Below are positions 35,632 to 43,294 of a DNA stretch of 62,511 bases, one piece after another. Position numbers and translations under genes: made by a program. Under the pieces are notes generated by a model. The model worked only from the letters and a program-made list of their open reading frames with translations, did no database searches and was not told the DNA's origin. Within the stretch, counting starts at the first letter, position 1. The number at the start of each line of letters is the position of its first letter. Location: the NCBI GenBank assembly GCA_938020505.1, contig CALIHR010000010.1, forward strand, positions 1 through 62,511, read 5' to 3'. The stretch is from an uncultured Actinobaculum sp. (GTDB taxonomy: Bacteria; Actinomycetota; Actinomycetes; Actinomycetales; Actinomycetaceae).

Positions 35632-36269
35632 TGCTCCCAGTAGCTGACGAGGCCGTCTTCAGCGGCGCGCCGGAAGAGGTCGACGCGGTTGTCTGCGGGG
35701 CGCCCGGCCGCTCGATACTTATCGCGTATGCGCGCCACGTAGGTGTTGACGGTGTTAGCCGACAAACCCAGCATTCGCCCCACTCTTTCGGATTTCGCGC
35801 CATTCGCGTAGCACGCCAAGACTCTCGCCTCCGTCGGCGTCAGATGCTGCACTACAAAATCGTCGTCGGCGTCGACGGCGGCCGCCCAGTCAAGGGTGGC
35901 GGTGGGCACCCCTTCGAAGGCTGCGGCAACGGCGTCGACAAGCTCCTTGGGGGACCCGGACTTCCGAATGACGGCCAAAGCGCCGGCCCGTATGGCTTCA
36001 CGCACCAGCACGGGATTCTCCGCCGAGGTGTAGACGACCACTGGGACGTTTCGCCTGGCGAGCGTCTTGATGTTCTGTGAGGGAGTCGAGCCGTCTTTGA
36101 GGCGGAGATCCAAGACGACCACTGTCTTGCCGACCCCCTTGGCGACGTCTCGCAGGCCGTCGCAGTATCGCACGTTCCAGGGAACGCCGGCTTCCTCAAA
36201 GGCGACCTGGCATCCCTTTCCGATTATCTCGTGATCGTCGACGACGATCACGGACCGTTCTTTATCCAT
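35628..36269 (-). CDS. NarL/LuxR-type response regulator
   Basis: 213 residues. Receiver domain: acidic pair in VIVVDDHEIIG, phospho-acceptor Asp54 in VVVLDLRLKDG, the Thr/Ser of VVVYTSAENP and the Lys of LAVIRKSGSPKEL. A linker leads to a LuxR-type DNA-binding domain, LTPTEARVLACYANGAKSER with VGRMLGLSANTVNTYVARIR. CGGGAGGCG lies about 8 nt before the ATG. It is co-translated with the histidine kinase and divergent from the J-like/FtsK operon, so that operon is its most likely target. Confidence 0.93.
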   Translation of the reverse strand: MDKERSVIVVDDHEIIGKGCQVAFEEAGVPWNVRYCDGLRDVAKGVGKTVVVLDLRLKDGSTPSQNIKTLARRNVPVVVYTSAENPVLVREAIRAGALAVIRKSGSPKELVDAVAAAFEGVPTATLDWAAAVDADDDFVVQHLTPTEARVLACYANGAKSERVGRMLGLSANTVNTYVARIRDKYRAAGRPADNRVDLFRRAAEDGLVSYWEQ

Positions 36270-36667
36270 TATTGCGCCTCCCGTATTCAGGGTCGCCTCA
36301 ATGCGCAGGCTCCGCCAATGGGAACCAATGAGGCAACCCGTATGAAATGTTCGCGGGCGGACAGCGCCAGAGCGTGCAGCCCCTTTTGCCTCGCGCCAGG
36401 CGCTGTGTGCCCGTCACTCATTTTGCAACAAACAAGCCAGAAAAGCTACCCAAAGTAAAGTACCTTGCGCCTTTCAAAGCGAACAATCCAGTTTTACTAC
36501 GGGATGTCCAAGCTGAACAGTCTAAGAACTCAGTCTAATTTTTCGTCCTGTGCGGCGGCCTGGGTCGGCCCTAGGCTCGTCTTGCCAGCCCCAAGAGAGG
36601 CTGGCGGGGCCAGAACGTCCAACCGAGTTCGCCGGGCCTAGCACTAAACCGAACAAGGAGAACACGA
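36270..36667. promoter_or_regulatory. Divergent control region between the two-component genes and the secretion-like operon
   Basis: About 400 bp, AT-richer than its surroundings in 36420-36545. Features seen: TACCCAAAGTAAAGTACC (36448-36465), a partly symmetric element that could be a regulator site; and a hairpin GCCAGCC-CCAAGAGA-GGCTGGC (36582-36603) in the probable leader of the plus-strand operon. No promoter is clear enough to fix. Confidence 0.45.
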
Positions 36668-37861
36668 ATGACGGCACATGCGGAGAGCAAAAGCGCCCAG
36701 CAGACCTCAGTCCCCAACTATTACGAGGAATTCCGTCTCAATCGGGAAGACTCGATTGAGACGATTAAGAAGCAGCTCGAGAGGATTCGCATGCAGTGGC
36801 GCGAGCGGGCTTCCTTGGCCGGACGGCGTGGCGAAGAGGCCCGGGAGAAACTGAAAATGATCGCCGACGCCGAGACCGTATTCGAGAACGACGAAACTCG
36901 GGAGGAATACGATCTGTTGCTACTCGCAGCGCCGGAGGTCGAACCGCAGGAGATCGATTGGCGCGGCCGTGCATGGTCCTATTATTTCGGCGGAGACTAT
37001 GGCGCCTCCGGCGTCGCAGCAAGGCTGGCACGCGAAGCAGACAGCAAAGACCCCTTTGCCTTCGTAATCTCCGCTTGGGTAGAGCTAAAAGAGGGCGATT
37101 TCAAACGTGCCAAAGAATACGCCGACACAGCCTTCGTCCTCAACGATTACAACGAAGACAAAGTCGACATATATCTAGTTCGAGGAGTCGCTTATCGGAC
37201 GATCAAAGACTATGACAGGGGTCTTACGAACCTCGAACGGGCACTTCAGATCGCCCCCGATTCAATGATTCCCACAATTCGCTATCAGGCTGCCCTTTGC
37301 TTCGAGGGAAAGCTCAAACACGAAAAGGCGCTTGAAAACTGCCTTCTGGCCCTCGAAGGCGACCCCGCAATTTCGAGCTATCTGCACACCGACCTCATCA
37401 ACATGTGCTTGCCCCTAGTCGACAAGATTTCTCAGAGGTATAATCCTGAAAAAGAGCTGGACAAACTCTATGAACTACGAAAGTATGTTTTTAGTTTTAA
37501 AAACCTTCCAGATATATCTAATGATGTTATAAACTATATAGATTTAAAACTAGAAAAAATTAGGCAAGAAATGATCAGAGAGCCGCGAAGCGCTGACAAA
37601 CCGGAGGAGCCCCTGGGGCCACTCGCTTTGCTCGCCATCGCCATCATCACTTTCATGCTTCATCCCAATGCGATCTCTCTTATAGTATTCTTTCCGTCAT
37701 TGATTTGGATCATTTACTATCTACAACGTCTTTCAGAGCATAAAAATAAACAAATATTGTATCGAGACGCACAAAGTCATTTAGACGATATAGAATCGAA
37801 CATCAGAGAAATTAAGGAAAAGTACGGGGTAGACGTATTTTTCCTGAATGCCATTCCGTAA
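36668..37861 (+). CDS. Membrane J-domain-like / TPR protein of the secretion-like operon
   Basis: 397 residues. Residues about 17-85 (PNYYEEFRLNREDSIETIKK, then MIADAETVFENDETREEYDL) follow the J-domain layout, but the HPD tripeptide that stimulates Hsp70 is missing, so it is probably a J-like adaptor. Residues about 110-250 contain TPR-like helices (FAFVISAWVELKEGDFKRAK, YLVRGVAYRTIKDYDRGLTN). Two hydrophobic segments (about 317-350) form a membrane anchor, and a charged helical tail follows. AACAAGGAG precedes the ATG. First gene of a plus-strand operon with the FtsK-like ATPase; perhaps a scaffold or chaperone at the membrane. The anchor-coding DNA is AT-rich. Confidence 0.8.
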   Translation: MTAHAESKSAQQTSVPNYYEEFRLNREDSIETIKKQLERIRMQWRERASLAGRRGEEAREKLKMIADAETVFENDETREEYDLLLLAAPEVEPQEIDWRGRAWSYYFGGDYGASGVAARLAREADSKDPFAFVISAWVELKEGDFKRAKEYADTAFVLNDYNEDKVDIYLVRGVAYRTIKDYDRGLTNLERALQIAPDSMIPTIRYQAALCFEGKLKHEKALENCLLALEGDPAISSYLHTDLINMCLPLVDKISQRYNPEKELDKLYELRKYVFSFKNLPDISNDVINYIDLKLEKIRQEMIREPRSADKPEEPLGPLALLAIAIITFMLHPNAISLIVFFPSLIWIIYYLQRLSEHKNKQILYRDAQSHLDDIESNIREIKEKYGVDVFFLNAIP

Positions 37862-37885
37862 GTATCCGTAAGTATTGGACATCTC

Positions 37886-40189
37886 ATGAAACAGAAAACT
37901 GCCGACCAGATCCGTCTTGCCCACAGAAGCCTCGACTTCATCGGGAAAGGCAATGTGTGGGTCGAGAACTCCCTCATCGGACAAGCCTCGGTCGCTTTTA
38001 CCCAGTCCTTGATAGCGAGAGCCCTCGAGGGCACCGCGAGCGGGCAACTGGAGATCGTCGTCTTTGACGACGCGCTCCGAGGCATAGCCGCTCCATTCCA
38101 GGAGCTCAACAACGGCGGCCAGAAGATCCTTCTGCACGTCAATGACGAGAAGGAGCTCGAAGCGACGCTTCAGCACCTCAACGAGCACATTCAGGCCGTC
38201 CTCAACGTCGTTCAAGGCCGTGCCGACAGCCTTCTGGAGTTTCGCCGAGCAACCAATTCGCAGGTCGAGGGATTCAAGCTCGTCGTTTTGTCCACCGATT
38301 ACGACCTGCTTGACGACAAGATCAAGAACAAACTCAAAATCATGATGAAGGCCGGCCCCGCAGCCGGAGTCACCTTCCTCGTTCACTCCATGTCTCTGGG
38401 CGTCAACGAGTACATCCTTGAACTTTGCCAGCACTGCTACCTGGAAGACACGACTGTCAGGGACGCCCAAGGCGACCTTTTGGGAACGTTTGACGTTCGG
38501 AGTGCCGAGGACCTCATCGCGCTTTCCCGCGCCGCCGCCCTGGAACTCTCCCGATCGTCGATCGAGCCGGTCGCCTTCGGCGACGTCGAAGACCTCAACC
38601 GCGTCTGGCATGCGTCTAGCCGCGACGGCATTTCCTTCGCCGTCGGGACCTACGGAGTGACGACGATCGAAGTGACCCTCGGCGACGAGCTCAATCAAAG
38701 GCACAACGCGTTGATCACCGGCGCCGTGGGCCAAGGGAAGTCCAACCTCATATCGGTGATCGTGCACAGCCTGTGTCAGCGTTACTCGCCCGACGAGGTC
38801 CAGTTCTACATGCTCGACTTCAAGGAGGGAGTGACTCTTCAGACCTTTGCGCCGCAGGAGAACGGAACCTTCCTCCCCCACGCGCGGGTTCTCGGCGTCG
38901 ATGCGGACCGCGAGTACGGCCTCAACGTCCTCAAGCACCTATTCCGCGTCTACAAAGAGCGGATGGCGCGCTTCAAGGAATCGGGGGTGCAGAGCATCCG
39001 CCAGTATCGGCTGAAGAATCCGGAAGCCGTCATGCCTCGCATAGTCGCCGTCGTCGACGAATTTCAAATGCTTTTCGCCGACAAGGACGACATCGCCGAC
39101 GAAGCCGCGGACCTCCTCGTCAAAGGCGCCAGGCTCTTCAGGGCAAGCGGAATCCACTTCATCCTCTCCTCCCAGACCATCGGCGGAAATCTGTCTCTCG
39201 CAGGATCCACGGGCGAAGGCCTCTTTGGGCAGGTTCCCGTGAGAATCGCCCTGAAGAACTCGCTTACGGAGTCATTCGCGACCCTCGGTCTCAAGAACGA
39301 CGCCGCAAGCCACCTCAAGGCTCGCGAAGCGATTGTCAACCTCGATTACGGCGAGCTCTCCGCCAACCGCAAGACGCGAATCGCCTACGCCGACGAGGCC
39401 GTTCTGGGCGGCCTCCGCGAAATCTGGTGGAAAAGAGCCGCCGCATCGCGGCCGCCGGAAGTGTTCGAAGGCGAGCGGGTGCGGTCGCTGTCCGACGACG
39501 AGCGCTTCTGCAAGGGCGCGCAAGCCGGAGAAGCCATGTTGGGCCTGCCGGTCACGGTCGACAGTGCGCCGCTGAGCGTCTCCTTCGCTCACGACGTCGG
39601 CCGCAATCTGGCCCTTTTCGGCACAGGGAAGGGCCATGCGGAGCTGCTGAGCATAGCGCTTTCGTTGGCGCACGGGGCGCCGCGCGCGGATTTCGCCGTA
39701 TTGGACCTCGTCGGAACGTGGCAGTCTGTAGAAGAGCGAGGCTGTTTCGAGCGTCGCCTTCGTGATCTCGGCAAGAGCTACACGCTTGTGCCCAAGGACG
39801 GCGTCGACGAGTTCGTCGCCGATTTGGCGGCCCAGCTCGAGCAGGAGGGCGCCGTGAGGCCTCAGCCTCTCTACGTGCTCGGATTCGGCATGGAACGTTG
39901 GCGCACCAAAAGCTCTGCGTTGCAAAAGGCGTTCAAGGCCGCCGCCACGGGCGGAGTCCACTTCCTTCTGTGGTGGACCAAGTTCGATTCCTTCAAAGAC
40001 TGCGTCGGATACGGCGGAGACAACGATTTCGACATCAGAGTCGTGATGCAGCTGGAACCCGACTCAGCCCGCCAGGTTTTCAAGGCGCCTCTGCTGCACT
40101 GGCTTGCCAAGAACAACCGAATCCTGGTCTGGGACTCCGCCACGATGAGCCGCCCTCGGCTTGTCATTCCATATGGAAAGCTCGAATAG
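37886..40189 (+). CDS. FtsK/SpoIIIE-type ATPase without membrane anchor (EccC/EssC-like)
   Basis: 767 residues. Three ATPase-like units: residues about 50-215 (a P-loop-less unit with strands QLEIVVFDDALRG and FKLVVLSTDYDLL); a complete FtsK/SpoIIIE unit with Walker A GAVGQGKS (279-286), FYMLDFKEGVTLQTFAP, Walker B VAVVDEFQML (387-396) and sensor ILSSQTIGG (426-434); and a third unit with a degenerate loop FGTGKGHAE (578-586) and VLDLVG. The order of one active and flanking degenerate domains matches EccC/EssC motor proteins, but no membrane helices are present, so anchoring may come from the J-like partner encoded 24 bp upstream. Probable engine for exporting the downstream small helical proteins and toxin. 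Confidence 0.87.
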   Translation: MKQKTADQIRLAHRSLDFIGKGNVWVENSLIGQASVAFTQSLIARALEGTASGQLEIVVFDDALRGIAAPFQELNNGGQKILLHVNDEKELEATLQHLNEHIQAVLNVVQGRADSLLEFRRATNSQVEGFKLVVLSTDYDLLDDKIKNKLKIMMKAGPAAGVTFLVHSMSLGVNEYILELCQHCYLEDTTVRDAQGDLLGTFDVRSAEDLIALSRAAALELSRSSIEPVAFGDVEDLNRVWHASSRDGISFAVGTYGVTTIEVTLGDELNQRHNALITGAVGQGKSNLISVIVHSLCQRYSPDEVQFYMLDFKEGVTLQTFAPQENGTFLPHARVLGVDADREYGLNVLKHLFRVYKERMARFKESGVQSIRQYRLKNPEAVMPRIVAVVDEFQMLFADKDDIADEAADLLVKGARLFRASGIHFILSSQTIGGNLSLAGSTGEGLFGQVPVRIALKNSLTESFATLGLKNDAASHLKAREAIVNLDYGELSANRKTRIAYADEAVLGGLREIWWKRAAASRPPEVFEGERVRSLSDDERFCKGAQAGEAMLGLPVTVDSAPLSVSFAHDVGRNLALFGTGKGHAELLSIALSLAHGAPRADFAVLDLVGTWQSVEERGCFERRLRDLGKSYTLVPKDGVDEFVADLAAQLEQEGAVRPQPLYVLGFGMERWRTKSSALQKAFKAAATGGVHFLLWWTKFDSFKDCVGYGGDNDFDIRVVMQLEPDSARQVFKAPLLHWLAKNNRILVWDSATMSRPRLVIPYGKLE

Positions 40190-40275
40190 GGTTTTCAATC
40201 AAATGGTTTTGCCTCTTTACGTCTCAAACACGCCTTTCAAAGCAAACATACCCATAAAATAGAAAGGAAGCCATT

Positions 40276-40533
40276 ATGGGAACTTTAGCCGAAGTAATCG
40301 CCATGGTCCGATCCATTCAAGGCCAGATTGACGACCAACTCAGTCGAATCGCAAGTTTCAAATCCAGCAATGCGGAGAACATAAACAGGGTTCAGGCTGC
40401 ATTGGCAGGCGGCGCGCGCGGGCATGACAGAAAAATGTCAGCTGCGCTGTCGCAAGCCGAGGAGCAGCTGTCTCAAACCGAAACCGCGCTTGTCGCCGCC
40501 AGTGAAAGTCTGACAGTCGTCGCCTCGATATAG
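40276..40533 (+). CDS. Small helical-hairpin protein 1 (WXG100-like, no WXG motif)
   Basis: 85 residues, nearly all helical, in two amphipathic helices separated by a Gly-rich turn (ALAGGARGHD, about 42-51). This is the size and shape of ESAT-6/WXG100 substrates, but the turn lacks W-x-G and no YxxxD/E tail is seen. GAAAGGAAG lies about 6 nt before the ATG. It directly follows the FtsK-like gene by 86 bp. Role inferred from context: exported substrate or partner. Confidence 0.7.
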   Translation: MGTLAEVIAMVRSIQGQIDDQLSRIASFKSSNAENINRVQAALAGGARGHDRKMSAALSQAEEQLSQTETALVAASESLTVVASI

Positions 40534-40543
40534 CCTCGCTTCG

Positions 40544-40710
40544 GTGCGGCTGTGGCGGCATCCCCCTTCGCTGGCGGCGTCCCCCTTCGCTGGCGGCGTC
40601 GCCCAACTCGGCGGCGCCTGCCTCACGGCCCGAATCAGCGGCGCCTCGCAACGGCGTCGCCCAACTCGGCGGCACCTCCCGGCGTCGTCGTCCAAATCAG
40701 CGGCATCACC
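40544..40710. repeat. Degenerate GC-rich repeats between small genes 1 and 2
   Basis: Two adjacent copies of CCCCCTTCGCTGGCGGCGTC, then two separated copies of GTCGCCCAACTCGGCGGC and two of a CCRAATCAGCGGC element. No frame makes a sensible protein. It may form stacked hairpins that adjust expression between the first and second small genes. Confidence 0.6.
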
Positions 40711-40736
40711 TCATATCGATGCAGAAAGGAAACACA

Positions 40737-40997
40737 ATGGACGAACTCCAAGCAGTCATAGACGCAGCCCAGCAGATTGGATCCGATGCGGCTTCCCTCG
40801 CCCAGAGCGTCGGCTCCACGGCGGAGTCGCTCGGCCAACAAAACCAGCAGCTCGCCGCCGTTTGCGCTCCCTCGAAAAGCGGGGAGGAAGCGGCGGCCAA
40901 GGTCGCCAACGCCCAAAACGCCCTCAGCGCATGTGCCGCAATTCTCAGCCAGCTCAACGAGGCCGTTGGCGACTTCATAGAAGACGCCATGAGATAG
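40737..40997 (+). CDS. Small helical-hairpin protein 2 (WXG100-like)
   Basis: 86 residues. Two Ala/Gln/Ser-rich helices (MDELQAVIDAAQQIGSDAAS onwards and EEAAAKVANAQNALSACAAI onwards) around a short turn with CAPSKSG. Two cysteines (one in the turn, one in helix 2) could form a disulfide outside the cell. I chose the ATG at 40737 because AGAAAGGAAA lies about 6 nt upstream; an ATG 18 nt earlier lacks one. No W-x-G motif. Confidence 0.7.
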   Translation: MDELQAVIDAAQQIGSDAASLAQSVGSTAESLGQQNQQLAAVCAPSKSGEEAAAKVANAQNALSACAAILSQLNEAVGDFIEDAMR

Positions 40998-41008
40998 CCC
41001 GCTCAACG

Positions 41009-41269
41009 ATGCCTAAATCTGAGGGCCCTATCGACGAATCGGCCTTGCGATTGGCGAAGGCGAACATCAACGCCGCTTTGTCGCGGATTCAAAGACTAAA
41101 GGAAGCCTGCGGCGAAATCGAGAGATTGAGCAGTGCAAGCGTCGGACGGCACCCCATTGGGGATTCCATGCTGGGCAGCTTGTCGCAAGCGCAGGCGCTC
41201 CTCAGCGCATGCGAAAGCAGAGTCACGAGCATACTTCGCACCTTGGAGTCCAAGGCGAAGCGCTCATGA
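41009..41269 (+). CDS. Small helical-hairpin protein 3 (WXG100-like)
   Basis: 86 residues, too short to stand out in frame lists because the frame stays open far upstream. It begins MPKSEGPIDESALRLAKANI, continues SRIQRLKEACGEIERLSS, a turn SVGRHPIGDS, and the second helix LGSLSQAQALLSACESRVTS. One Cys per helix is placed for an intramolecular disulfide. The start is only 11 nt after the previous stop, and its stop is 18 nt before the toxin start, so the genes are co-translated. Confidence 0.68.
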   Translation: MPKSEGPIDESALRLAKANINAALSRIQRLKEACGEIERLSSASVGRHPIGDSMLGSLSQAQALLSACESRVTSILRTLESKAKRS

Positions 41270-41287
41270 TGCGAAAAGGTGATTGCC

Positions 41288-42565
41288 ATGGCCGAGAGCC
41301 TTCAGAGCGTCCTCAACGCGCTGGCCGAATGCCGAGAGATCCTCGACGGAAGGGCAGGGGTCAAGGAGGGGCTTCGGGAACTCGAATGTCCACTCGAAGA
41401 ACTGTCTTCGGCACTGAAGAAACTTGGCGGCGTCTGCACACAGGAAATCAAGGGCGCCCTGGAGTGCGTGCATGGCATTCGCCTTGCTTTAGATCAGCAC
41501 TCCAAAGGCGGCCAAGAGATCGAGAGCCGCATCTTGAACGTCGGAGGCGCCGGAGGGTCGGAGAGCCGAAACGCGAAAGGAGGGAACGGCAGGAGCGCCA
41601 AAGCTCTGGGCAACGGGGGCTTCGCCGCACTCGAAAACGACGACGTCGAAGTTTCTGCGTCACCCGCAGAGCAAGACGGTGCGGGCGCCTCGCCGACTGA
41701 GACCGGCGAGGCGCCCGCACCAGGCGAAAACGGCGACACGTCCCCCTCCGAAGAAAACGACCCCGACGCTTCAAAAGAACCCGACGCTTCAAAAGAAAAC
41801 GCCTCCGAGGAAGCCGCCGATGAAGAGGAGAATCCCTTTGACCCTTCGTGGAGTCCCAAGCCATGGGTCGAGGGCGGCTGGGTCGAAAGCCGTTGGCTTT
41901 ACAACGCGGGCCCTGACGGCAATGACGCCAGAGTCTTTTACCAATTCGATGCGAACGGCACTCTCATTGGCGTTGAAGGCCGGTTCGACGAATCGAACAT
42001 AGGCGACACGCGAGGGAAACGCCGCCTCAACTCTATGGACGCAATAGACCGCAGGAAGTACCGAAGAGACCATAAGGGGCTTATGGAAAGAATCCGTTTC
42101 GGAAAGAAAGAGAAGTTCGACGCCGGACACATCGTCAATTCCAAGCTCTTAGCGCCCGTGCACCAACGCATTCTTGACCCCAAATACAACGTCAACACCG
42201 CTTTTCTTGGCCAACATGCGGAGGCCGCCGCAGCAGTCGACAAAATGCGCGAAATGATAGAGGCGAATCCGAATCTGACGTGGGCTAAAGCACGTAGGAA
42301 GCTTTCCAAAGATGAAAAGGCCGCGTTGGATAAGCTAGAGCGCGCTGAAAGAGATCTAAACTTCATTCCCCAGCTGGCTAAAATGAACAGAGGAGCGTTC
42401 TATCAGACGTTTGAAAAGCCAATGCTTGACATGTCCGGCCAACGAGGATTCAGGATCGAATTGAATAAGATCAAAGACGGGAAAGTGGGCAGAATAAACG
42501 TTTCTTTCTTTCAGATGAAAAATGAGAAAAGGACTTCAGAAATAACGAAATCCTTTGACAATTGA
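41288..42565 (+). CDS. Polymorphic toxin: helical N-domain, acidic linker, NS_2-type endonuclease C-domain
   Basis: 425 residues from the ATG at 41288 (AAAAGGTG about 6 nt upstream; a GTG 9 nt earlier is possible). Residues 1-85 form a helical hairpin much like the three upstream small proteins. Residues about 115-190 are a Glu/Asp/Ser/Pro-rich linker. The C-terminal part (about 195-425) has the DNA/RNA non-specific endonuclease (NS_2/NucA-like) landmarks: KFDAGHIVNSKLLAP (catalytic His281), and LNFIPQLAKMNRGAFYQTFE (metal-ligand Asn367). No signal peptide. Interpreted as a secreted antibacterial nuclease of a type VII-like system; no immunity gene is visible next to it. Confidence 0.8.
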   Translation: MAESLQSVLNALAECREILDGRAGVKEGLRELECPLEELSSALKKLGGVCTQEIKGALECVHGIRLALDQHSKGGQEIESRILNVGGAGGSESRNAKGGNGRSAKALGNGGFAALENDDVEVSASPAEQDGAGASPTETGEAPAPGENGDTSPSEENDPDASKEPDASKENASEEAADEEENPFDPSWSPKPWVEGGWVESRWLYNAGPDGNDARVFYQFDANGTLIGVEGRFDESNIGDTRGKRRLNSMDAIDRRKYRRDHKGLMERIRFGKKEKFDAGHIVNSKLLAPVHQRILDPKYNVNTAFLGQHAEAAAAVDKMREMIEANPNLTWAKARRKLSKDEKAALDKLERAERDLNFIPQLAKMNRGAFYQTFEKPMLDMSGQRGFRIELNKIKDGKVGRINVSFFQMKNEKRTSEITKSFDN

Positions 42566-42687
42566 CCACATTCGTTCATGTTTCTTTACAGAGATTCCGG
42601 GTTTCTTTGCTCGGGTTCCGAGCTCGGGAGGGAGACAAGGCCGGCGCAGAGGGCGACTCCGCAGCTTCGACGTCGGGCAAGGAAAGA

Positions 42688-42730
42688 GCTTGGAGCTGCG
42701 TGCGGCGGCACGGCTCGCGCAGCTCCAAGC
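42688..42730 (+). terminator. Strong hairpin ending the toxin operon
   Basis: GCTTGGAGCTGCG pairs perfectly with CGCAGCTCCAAGC over a 17-nt loop. No long T-run. Position 120 bp after the toxin stop fits an operon terminator. Confidence 0.65.
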
Positions 42731-42989
42731 CTTAACCCTTGCAATCGCTAACCTAGCGGTGTTGACAGCGCTTCTTGGGCAACGACTCACAGCAGACCAA
42801 CCAGTCGGCGAAACCCGAATGGCCTGCTGCAATTCTGACCCATGCGGTGAGGGGAGCTTCAGATGGTCTTCGTTGCAATCGCACAGCGTTAGGTGGCCGC
42901 CCGTTGAGAACCCGGACACCGAGCCCGGGAACCAAACACCAACGGGCCTCGGCGCCGGGTCGTGGGCTCCGGCGCCGTTGCGGACGGGC

Positions 42990-43015
42990 GCGGCCCCCGC
43001 GTCTGCGGGGGCCGC
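42990..43015 (-). terminator. Hairpin after tRNA-Thr
   Basis: GCGGCCCCCGC-GTCT-GCGGGGGCCGC, 11-bp perfect stem with a 4-nt loop, immediately past the 3' end of the minus-strand tRNA-Thr. Confidence 0.6.
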
Positions 43016-43019
43016 CTCG

Positions 43020-43092
43020 AGCCACCTGAGAGAATCGAACTCTCGACCTATTCATTACGAGTGAATCGCTCTGCCGACTGAGCTAAGGTGGC
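43020..43092 (-). tRNA. tRNA-Thr (anticodon CGT)
   Basis: Minus strand: acceptor GCCACCT pairs with AGGTGGC; anticodon arm ATTCA-CTCGTAA-TGAAT gives CGT; T arm has GAGTTCGATTC. Standard cloverleaf of 73 nt with discriminator T; CCA not encoded. Confidence 0.95.
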
Positions 43093-43294
43093 ACGCCGCC
43101 TTTGCCAACAGCGTTGAATAGCTTACCGGAGGCTCACCCGTGTCGCAAACCGAGGATCGGGCAAGCCTCCGGCAGTCAGCGAGACCAATGCTCCGGCAGG
43201 GGCCGGGCCAGCAAAACCGGCCCAGCTCCTCAGAGCGCCAGACAGGCCGAGCTCTATCCGCGCGAACTTGAAGGGATCCGCAAACTTGAAGGGA

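Larger units (their letters stand above)
42566..43019. other. Intergenic stretch after the toxin, no immunity gene recognised
   Basis: About 450 bp. It holds two hairpins (42688-42730 and 42990-43015) and short shadows. No open frame with SD and sensible composition follows the toxin. Confidence 0.5.

Noticed and set aside
42740..42990. Possible insertion-sequence remnant between the toxin and tRNA-Thr
   Set aside because: I found no terminal inverted repeats and no transposase motif in any frame.
42555..43064. Plus-strand frame after the toxin as a possible immunity gene
   Set aside because: It overlaps the toxin end, two hairpins and tRNA-Thr, and has no start signal or protein-like composition.
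43020..43092. tRNA-Thr as an attachment site for an integrated element carrying the toxin locus
   Set aside because: No duplicate of the tRNA 3' end was found at the other side of the locus and no integrase is present in the window.
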